From JABDQZ01 sp050049775 (GTDB taxonomy: Bacteria > Pseudomonadota > Gammaproteobacteria > Chromatiales > Chromatiaceae), in the NCBI GenBank assembly GCA_050049775.1, contig JASFVP010000016.1, positions 1-60,655 of the forward strand: DNA of 60,655 nt, in the 5' to 3' direction. Positions 55,342 to 60,655 of this stretch are shown here, piece after piece (within the stretch, counting starts at the first letter, position 1; the number at the start of each line of letters is the position of its first letter). The position numbers and the translations under genes are program-made. The notes below the pieces were generated by a model. The model saw only the letters and a program-made list of their open reading frames with translations, did not search any database and was not told the DNA's origin.

Positions 55342-56700
55342 ATGTCGTTATCCAGTGAAATCATCAATCTCGCACGCCTGGCCGTGCCGGTTGCGCTGGC
55401 GCAGTTGCTGACGGCGGCGGCCGGCCTGGTCGATACCGTCATGGCCGGCCGTGCCGGCGTTGTGGACCTGGCTGGTGTGGCGCTGGGTTCGGCGATGTGG
55501 CTGACGCTGGTGATTGGCGCCATGGGCCTGTTCATGGCGGTCAATCCGATTGTCGCGCACTACGCCGGTGCCGGGCAGTACCAGCGCATCGCACCGTTTA
55601 TGCATGTGTCGGCGCGGGTTGCCTTGCTTGCATTACTGTTGCTGGTTGTGGTGATACGGCTGCATGTCTGGTATCTGCCGTTGATTATCGATGATCCACT
55701 CGTGGTGGCTGTCGCTGGTGATTACCTGGACGGCTTTTCCTGGGGTCTACCGGCCTTGCTCGGCATGCTCTTGCTGCGGCCTTACAGCGAAGGCTTGTCG
55801 TTTACCCAGCCGCATCTGGTGGCTTCACTGGTCAGCCTGCTGGTCAACATTCCGGCCAACTACATGCTGATCTTTGGTCACTGGGGTGCGCCAGCGCTTG
55901 GTGGCGCCGGTGCGGGCTGGGCCACAGCATTGGCATTCTGGGCAGCGTTTGCGGTCATGGTGTCATATACAATCATGCACAAGACTTATGTGCAGGCGTT
56001 CATCTGGCGGCGTCTGCTGCCGTATGAGGCCGATGAGTTACGGCATTTATTGCGTGTCGGGGCACCGATTGCGTTAATGCTGTTTGTTGAAGTCAGTATA
56101 TTTTCGCTGATCGCCCTGTTTCTCGGTGTCCGACCAAGCAGTGAAATTGCGGCGCACCAGGTCGCCATGAATGTCGCCTATCTGGCGTTCACTTTGCCAT
56201 TCAGTATCTCCATAGCAGCCAGTATTCGTGTGGGAAGGTTTCAGGGTGCGCAAGATCATCGCGGAGCATACAACGCCGCCCGTGCCGCGTTCCTGCTGGC
56301 GCTGGTCACGGCCGCCTTTAATATCAGCATACTGGTGTTGTTCGCCGACCAGATCGCGGCGTTTTATTCAAATGATGCTGTAGTGATACAGCAAGCCACT
56401 GAGTTGCTGGTGTTTGCCGCGCTGTTTCAACTGGCCGATGCTTTTGTGGTACCGGCGCAGGGGGCATTGCGCGGTTACAAGGATACGCGTGTGCCAATGC
56501 TGCTCGCGATTCTGGCTTACTGGGTGATCACCCTGCCATTGGGCTATGTGCTGGGGTTGACTGACATCCTCACTCCGGCCATGGGGGCGCCGGGTTTCTG
56601 GATATCGTTAGTGGTGGGGCTGACAACCAGTGGTATCTTCATGAGCAGTCGCTTGTGGCATATCAGTCGATATCAGCTGGTGTCATCAAATGTGCCTTGA
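55342..56700 (+). CDS. MATE family multidrug/Na+ efflux protein
   Basis: A 452-residue protein with 12 membrane helices and two MATE halves: LAVPVALAQLLTAAAGLVDTVMAGR at the start and VGAPIALMLFVEVSIFSLIALFLG in the second half, plus VPAQGALRGYKDTRVPM. It is the last clearly core gene before the AT-rich cassette region; its stop abuts the attC-like site. Confidence 0.92.
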   Translation: MSLSSEIINLARLAVPVALAQLLTAAAGLVDTVMAGRAGVVDLAGVALGSAMWLTLVIGAMGLFMAVNPIVAHYAGAGQYQRIAPFMHVSARVALLALLLLVVVIRLHVWYLPLIIDDPLVVAVAGDYLDGFSWGLPALLGMLLLRPYSEGLSFTQPHLVASLVSLLVNIPANYMLIFGHWGAPALGGAGAGWATALAFWAAFAVMVSYTIMHKTYVQAFIWRRLLPYEADELRHLLRVGAPIALMLFVEVSIFSLIALFLGVRPSSEIAAHQVAMNVAYLAFTLPFSISIAASIRVGRFQGAQDHRGAYNAARAAFLLALVTAAFNISILVLFADQIAAFYSNDAVVIQQATELLVFAALFQLADAFVVPAQGALRGYKDTRVPMLLAILAYWVITLPLGYVLGLTDILTPAMGAPGFWISLVVGLTTSGIFMSSRLWHISRYQLVSSNVP

Positions 56701-56715
56701 TCGGCGATTCGATAA

Positions 56716-56799
56716 GCGCTAATCGTCCGTGACGTTGAAGCTGTGCGGCGCAAACGAAGCGCAGCGTAGTTTGCGTCCGAACAAGCGCCTTGTTAGGGC
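56716..56799 (-). repeat. attC-like recombination site at the 3' end of the reverse transcriptase gene
   Basis: On the minus strand it starts with GCCCTAAC, which contains the RT stop codon TAA, continues with AAGGCGCTTGTTCGGACG and a stem (GGACGCAAAC / GTTTGCGCC with one unpaired base, arms at 56769-56778 and 56747-56755), and ends near a degenerate GATTAGC. This is the plan of an integron attC site. GCCCTAAC is the exact complement of GTTAGGGC at the other cassette boundary (58619-58626), as expected for one cassette. Confidence 0.65.
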
Positions 56800-58613
56800 A
56801 AAGGCATTTTAAATTCATTTTCAAGAATCTCTCTATGCCAAGGATCAGACACATATTCGTCTACTTTGTTAATAATAGCTGGATCGGTACAGCAATGTTT
56901 TGATGCCAGCACGGAACATAACACCATAAACTTTGAGTGTTGATATACATTTGGTTTGGCTGTAGGAAATAGGTATGCATTCAATCTAAATGACAAAGCA
57001 CTAATTTCTGAAAACTGAGATAGTTGGTTTGCTATAGAGACAGCGGCGGGTACTCCAGACATAGCTTGATGATTAAGTAAGTCAAGTCGATTACTTATTC
57101 TATTACAGCCAAACCTTGACATCGATGCGGTGGCTTGACGCCTGAGGAACGAATTACCTTGCCAAAGATTTCTATAGCGCATCAAGAATTTATACAGTGA
57201 ATCTTCCGATTCGTATTTACTTAGAAACCATAAAAGTGCGTAGAATGATTGTGCATCTTTTTTTGCGCTGGCGTGACCAGTTAAGAGTTTCTTGGCCTCA
57301 GCTATAAAATCCTTTCCCCACTTGTTTGTTGGTACGCACCACTGTGTTAGTAATTGGGAAATTTGAAAAAGTGACAGATCATCAAATGGATCTATGCTCT
57401 CAAGTATGTTCAATATTTGTGTAGCCGCTTTTCGGCTATACCCTCGAATGGCAAGGTAGATCAAATAATTTGGTCTGAGCCCCGGGTTTGCTATAAAATT
57501 TTTCGAGAAATTGGTTAATAATCTGTCGCTCTCTAGCTTCCCGAAAGTTGTGATATAGCGCTTAGCTATCTTATCCCACGCTTTTGGTGACTTGTCTTTG
57601 AAGTGGGCCTTATATTTCTGCCAGAGCTCCCGCTCTGCTTTGATTGCTTTTTTCGTGCCAGGCTTAATAGACTCGTATTTGTCTATTTCCAGATTTTTCT
57701 CTATTTGAAAATGAAAATACGCTTCTTTGGCAGAAAGTATTTGCGTTTTCGAGAGATTTAACGCAAGCCCTCTGCTCTTAAGAACATCAGATATATCGCT
57801 AAGGAGAGCAATGCCTTCCCGCTTATTATCAACTCCCGATGTTATATCATCCATCCATCTCGCAAAGTTGTCTTTTGTGCGTTCCTTCAGTATCTGGTCA
57901 ACCTCGAACAGGAAACTATGTGCCAGTAGACGGATGGGCTCAACGTTTGCAGTTGGCAACCCACGCTGCGAATACGGAAGATAATCTGGCTTCCATGAAA
58001 GCCCTTCGACAACCTTAAATATTAAATCCACTATCACTTCGTCTGCTTCAACGTGTGAAACAAATACGCGTCTTAGTTCTCTGAGATCTATAGAGTCGAA
58101 ATAATTTGTAAGGTCGGTAACAACGAGGTAGTTAAATGTGTCAGCAAAATTATAGATTTTCTTCTGTAGATTCTTCCATTGTTCTCTAAAGCTCAATCCA
58201 TACTCAACAGCTTCATGGGGTTTTTTGACATTGTGCTTATCCCTCGAATAGAAAGCGTTTTTTGATGGCTGCTTCTTTAAAACAGATGGAGAAACTTGCT
58301 CAACAAGGCATTGCAGTATTAAAGCATCCGCTGGTTGCGGAATAACCATGTGACGGCAAATTCCATACTTTTTTTCAGTTTTGTATATGAGAGGCGTGCT
58401 TACATAGTAAGAGCCATCAAGCATTGAAGCCTTAATTGCCTGAATTCTATCTTCAATATTGAAATTAAAATCGTAGTGGTCGTATAAGTCTTTTATATCT
58501 AAACCACGTAACTGGTTACGTACTGTTGAGCGCCATATCTTTGTCGCAATAGTTTTATCAAAGACATCATTTAACGTCTTCTTTCTTAATCGCTGAAATC
58601 TCTCCGTGTGCAT
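56793..58613 (-). CDS. Reverse transcriptase of the defence (UG/Abi-like) type, in an integron-like cassette
   Basis: A 606-residue RNA-directed DNA polymerase. Palm motifs: motif A VVTDLTNYFDSID (Asp167), motif B region QRGLPTANVEPIRLLAH (about 217-231) and motif C ARWMDDI (Asp255-Asp256, WMDD in place of YADD). Residues about 330-606 are a helical, repeat-like C-terminal region with no recognised enzyme domain, as in AbiA/AbiK/UG reverse transcriptases that act in phage defence. The gene is AT-rich unlike its neighbours. Its stop codon lies inside an attC-like GCCCTAAC and its start is 5 bases from GTTAGGGC. No msr/msd retron RNA or nitrilase or partner RT was seen, so the class is open. 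Confidence 0.8.
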   Translation of the reverse strand: MHTERFQRLRKKTLNDVFDKTIATKIWRSTVRNQLRGLDIKDLYDHYDFNFNIEDRIQAIKASMLDGSYYVSTPLIYKTEKKYGICRHMVIPQPADALILQCLVEQVSPSVLKKQPSKNAFYSRDKHNVKKPHEAVEYGLSFREQWKNLQKKIYNFADTFNYLVVTDLTNYFDSIDLRELRRVFVSHVEADEVIVDLIFKVVEGLSWKPDYLPYSQRGLPTANVEPIRLLAHSFLFEVDQILKERTKDNFARWMDDITSGVDNKREGIALLSDISDVLKSRGLALNLSKTQILSAKEAYFHFQIEKNLEIDKYESIKPGTKKAIKAERELWQKYKAHFKDKSPKAWDKIAKRYITTFGKLESDRLLTNFSKNFIANPGLRPNYLIYLAIRGYSRKAATQILNILESIDPFDDLSLFQISQLLTQWCVPTNKWGKDFIAEAKKLLTGHASAKKDAQSFYALLWFLSKYESEDSLYKFLMRYRNLWQGNSFLRRQATASMSRFGCNRISNRLDLLNHQAMSGVPAAVSIANQLSQFSEISALSFRLNAYLFPTAKPNVYQHSKFMVLCSVLASKHCCTDPAIINKVDEYVSDPWHREILENEFKMPLP

Positions 58614-58618
58614 TTATT

Positions 58619-58728
58619 GCCCTAACGGTGAAATATATAGACGCTTCCAAATCTGGGATATAGAGACTCTCTATATCTCAGCGCCTTCTTTAGAAGTTTC
58701 AGGCGCCTTAAAGCACCAAGGTTAGAGG
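58619..58728 (-). repeat. Possible attC-like site and cassette boundary upstream of the RT gene
   Basis: On the minus strand CTCTAAC at 58727-58721 and GTTAGGGC at 58626-58619 bound about 110 bases; CTAAC pairs with GTTAG and the next GGTG with CACC. Inside lies a perfect dyad (GATATAGAG / CTCTATATC, 58657-58677). The RT-side GTTAGGGC is convincing as the cassette start; the extent of the rest is uncertain. Confidence 0.45.
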
Positions 58729-59040
58729 TCATGACGAAGCATTGAGGGTTGGTAGGAATGCTGAAAGCGATCGGCGAATTTGTGAGTATGTTTGGCATAA
58801 GCGACTGTCCTTGCTTGAAATATTCTCTGTCCATAAAACGGCTGGCGTTATTTTTTTATGGCTGTGATCAAAACATAGCTTGGTGCTGGAGAGGAAGTCA
58901 AATCAGCCTGCTTTTTGCTCGTCTGTGGGAAAGTATCTAAATGCAAAAGGAAGAATGGCCGGGAGGCTCTCGCAAGCATTGGGATAAATTGATCGGAATA
59001 AATGGTGGCTGGGTAATTTTATTCTGATAGCAGTGGTCGC
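58729..59040. other. AT-rich non-coding stretch with a decayed attC-like repeat
   Basis: No convincing gene is present. The part at 58827-58903 resembles 59798-59870: both contain CTGTCCATAA and, 40-44 bases on, a 33-base block with 23 identical positions ending AAGTCAAAT. This suggests related recombination-site repeats on both sides of the lipoprotein gene. Confidence 0.5.
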
Positions 59041-59715
59041 CTATTTGAGGGATATTTCAATATATCCTACAGGTGCGAGTGTATATTCGGTGTCAACAGA
59101 ACTGTATCCCTGGTTCGCGGCATAGATCGCTCCGCCGATAGCTCCGCCGAGTACGAGTCCTGCCATTGCTAAATAACCATTTCCAGAATCGCTTTCGCCA
59201 ACAATTGGGAAGGTCATGCCAAGATAACGTTTTCTGGTATGAATCAGAATGTGGCTTGTACCGGGTGGAATATTAAAATTGTTGGTTAACGTTGAGCCCT
59301 TCATGTTTAATTCATATTCGGGTGTAAGTTCCTCAAATTTATTGGACGTGTCTGAGAAAGCGGTTATGGCTGGATAAAATAAAAATGGCTTTCCATCGTT
59401 ATCAGCGACTACGTGACTTTTTATATCTAGTCGTATATTGCTGTCGTTATTTTCAATAAAAAAACAAGCCAGTTTTTCAGAAGATATCAATATTTTGCAT
59501 TCTGAGCTGAAATCGATAGGTATTAAGCCTGTTGGTATTTTATCTAATGGTGTAGCCGAAATGTCCTTTACGGCATTCGTAAGCGATATAAATTTATGTC
59601 CTTCATGATCCGGGTATTTTTCTGCAGCTGACATTTTAACTGGCTTTACATATGTTTCATTACAGCCTGAAACCAGGACAACTATTAAAGCCGGTATTAA
59701 TTTTATCCAGTGCAT
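59041..59715 (-). CDS. Lipoprotein of unknown function with glycine-zipper segment
   Basis: A 224-residue AT-rich gene. The signal peptide ends in the lipobox VSGC (Cys18). A beta-rich middle part (residues 60-165) contains ILIHTRKRYLGMTFP, slightly reminiscent of MalM-type periplasmic proteins. Then comes a glycine-zipper hydrophobic stretch (YLAMAGLVLGGAIGGAIYAA, about 183-202). Not recognised as a defined family. Its start is preceded 21 bases upstream by GTTATGCG, a possible cassette boundary, so it may be a second integron-type cassette in the same orientation as the RT gene. Confidence 0.75.
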   Translation of the reverse strand: MHWIKLIPALIVVLVSGCNETYVKPVKMSAAEKYPDHEGHKFISLTNAVKDISATPLDKIPTGLIPIDFSSECKILISSEKLACFFIENNDSNIRLDIKSHVVADNDGKPFLFYPAITAFSDTSNKFEELTPEYELNMKGSTLTNNFNIPPGTSHILIHTRKRYLGMTFPIVGESDSGNGYLAMAGLVLGGAIGGAIYAANQGYSSVDTEYTLAPVGYIEISLK

Positions 59716-59736
59716 ATATATTCCCTCAATTCTTTA

Positions 59737-59884
59737 CGCATAACGGTGGGTGTAATGGTTGCTTCCTAATCTAACGATACAAGGGGCTTTGTATCCACTG
59801 TCCATAAGTTGGGATGGCTACTGTGTAAGGTCGTAAGAAACATGTCTTGGGCTTTGTTTAGAAGTCAAATTCCGGACGTTATTC
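59737..59884 (-). repeat. attC-like region between HxlR and lipoprotein genes
   Basis: On the minus strand GAATAACG (containing the HxlR stop codon) and CGTTATGC bound 148 bases; ATAACG and CGTTAT are perfect complements. The interior shares blocks with 58827-58903. The length and layout fit a long VCR-like attC, but internal pairing was not fully resolved by eye. Confidence 0.4.
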
Positions 59885-60265
59885 TTTCGGCAGACGCTTC
59901 TCGATTTCCTTCACATCGTAAGTACAGGGAATGTATTTGTTGGACCACTCAATCAGGCTGCGCATGACCGGTTTCAGTTCCTTGCCTTTGTCGGTGAGGT
60001 GATAGCCGTAGCGTTTGGGACGTTCCTGATACAGCTCGCGGGTGATGATGTCTTGCGCTTCGAGGCGTTTGAGGCGGTCGGCGAGAATGTTGCTCGGAAT
60101 TTTTTCGAGTGATGCCTGTAGTTCCTTGAAGGTGTGTTTGCCAAAGAACAGGTCGCGCACCACCAGCAACGTCCATTTGTCACCGAGAATATCCAGGAAG
60201 CTCGACACCGGGCAGCGTGAGCGCTGGCAGTCGTCTGTGGTTTGTTGGTCTTTTTTTGCTGGCAT
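59879..60265 (-). CDS. HxlR family transcriptional regulator
   Basis: A 128-residue winged-helix regulator: CPVSSFLDILGDKWTLLVVRDL, then FKELQASLEKIPSNILADRLKRLE and the wing YQERPKRYGYHLTDKG. The cysteine before the DNA-binding helix (CP, residue 18) is the redox- or aldehyde-sensing position in HxlR/HypR-type proteins. Divergent from the glutathione S-transferase gene and probably its regulator through the dyad at 60292-60333. Base composition is like the core genome. Confidence 0.92.
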   Translation of the reverse strand: MPAKKDQQTTDDCQRSRCPVSSFLDILGDKWTLLVVRDLFFGKHTFKELQASLEKIPSNILADRLKRLEAQDIITRELYQERPKRYGYHLTDKGKELKPVMRSLIEWSNKYIPCTYDVKEIEKRLPKE

Positions 60266-60291
60266 GAAACAAGTCTAGCTTTTTAACTTGC

Positions 60292-60333
60292 ATTTTGAAA
60301 GTTACTCGCTTACGCTCTAGTTACTTTCAAAAT
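60292..60333. promoter_or_regulatory. Operator-like dyad between hxlR and GST genes
   Basis: ATTTTGAAAGT (60292-60302) and ACTTTCAAAAT (60323-60333) are perfect 11-base inverted arms with a 20-base centre. Extra copies of AGTTACT follow. It lies in the 95-base divergent promoter region, the usual binding place of HxlR-type regulators. Confidence 0.6.
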
Positions 60334-60360
60334 AAAAGTTACTATCTGGAGAGATTTGAT

Positions 60361-60655
60361 ATGCAACTGACGCTGTATTACCAGCAAGGCAGCCGCGCCC
60401 AGCGTGTGCGCTGGATGCTGGAGGAACTCGGGCTGGATTACGCCCTGGAGCACATTGATCTGTATGGCGGCGAGGGCAACAGCGAGGCTTATCGGCGCAT
60501 TCATCCGCTGGGTCAGTTACCAGCGCTGAAGATTGATGATGACGTCATGATCGAAAGCGGCGCCATTGTGCAGTGGCTGGCGGACTACGATGCCGAGTCG
60601 CGTTTTGCCCCATCGCTGGAGTCGCCGCTACGGCGTGACTTCAATCAATGGATAT
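60361..60655 (+). CDS. Glutathione S-transferase, N-terminal part (runs off the window)
   Basis: The first 98 residues of a cytosolic GST. The thioredoxin-like N-terminal domain is complete: LTLYYQQGSRAQRVRWMLEELG, HPLGQLPALKI with the cis-proline, and ESGAIVQWLADY with the Glu-Ser that holds the glutathione gamma-glutamyl group. The C-terminal helical domain is cut off by the window edge. GGAGAG precedes the ATG. Likely induced via the divergent HxlR regulator. Confidence 0.92.
   Translation, partial: MQLTLYYQQGSRAQRVRWMLEELGLDYALEHIDLYGGEGNSEAYRRIHPLGQLPALKIDDDVMIESGAIVQWLADYDAESRFAPSLESPLRRDFNQWI

Noticed and set aside
56793..58613. Retron with msr/msd RNA
   Set aside because: No pair of a1/a2 inverted repeats with a branching-G stem was found upstream, the catalytic motif is WMDD, and the C-terminal region is much longer than in retron RTs.
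56792..58626. Reading the GTTAGGGCAA/TTGCCCTAAC ends as terminal inverted repeats of a transposon
   Set aside because: Too short for known elements, no target duplication seen and no transposase; the overlap of one end with the stop codon fits a cassette better.
58622..58834. 70-codon minus-strand frame upstream of the reverse transcriptase
   Set aside because: No ribosome site, no recognisable protein features, and it runs through the attC-like sequence and the dyad.

Overview
The window looks like the chromosome of a free-living, flagellated gammaproteobacterium with flexible respiration. This is an inference from gene content: a full cytochrome c maturation set, NapC-type and c4/c5-type cytochromes, molybdenum cofactor genes, a single-chain pyruvate:ferredoxin oxidoreductase, a perfect FNR-type box, DsrE/DsrC sulfur-relay relatives, and two chemoreceptor genes behind sigma-28 promoters. 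Most genes are GC-rich; the last 3 kb before the right edge contains an AT-rich foreign block.

Left end (1-3.9 kb): the tail of a degenerate GGDEF protein, then a porin, an exported DsrE-like protein, an ECF sigma factor and a membrane anti-sigma factor whose periplasmic part is itself a DsrE-like domain.

Stress and envelope region (4.1-25.9 kb): many small membrane, lipoprotein and stress genes (DUF1328, OmpA-like, two paralogous lipoproteins, MgtC, DUF2254, CsbD, PLDc_N, a cysteine-less DsrC relative, an orphan CcoQ-like peptide, a YqjD/YqjE/YqjK-like trio, an AI-2E-type permease with a frameshift, DUF1134) plus NhaA, fatty acid cis/trans isomerase, a phospholipase D-VTT fusion with an EEP nuclease, and FumC. 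In the middle sit a sigma-54-dependent response regulator, a small histidine kinase and a large hybrid kinase. Eight good matches to the -24/-12 sigma-54 promoter (GG-N10-GC with TGGC/TTGC context) lie directly upstream of these transcription units, and one more lies upstream of the kinase/regulator operon itself. I read this as a locally clustered, autoregulated sigma-54 envelope-stress regulon, and it is the main system-level finding.

Central region (26-40 kb): tRNA-Arg(CCG) with a duplicated 3' end, two chemoreceptors, a CopD-like membrane protein, cytochrome c5, Rep helicase, a LOG-family protein, DUF2782, TRAP permeases without a binding protein, RdgB, and a tetraheme NapC/ankyrin/cytochrome c4 group.

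Right-central region (40-56.7 kb): ccmAB, ccmCDEFGHI (CcmI with a duplicated C-terminal domain), moaB-moeA-moaD-moaE, nifJ with a dihydroorotate dehydrogenase-like gene, and a MATE exporter.

Right end (56.7-60.6 kb): an AT-rich reverse transcriptase gene of the defence (UG/Abi) type whose boundaries look exactly like those of an integron gene cassette. Next come an AT-rich lipoprotein gene and more attC-like sequence, with no integrase visible. Last is an HxlR regulator divergent from a truncated glutathione S-transferase gene.
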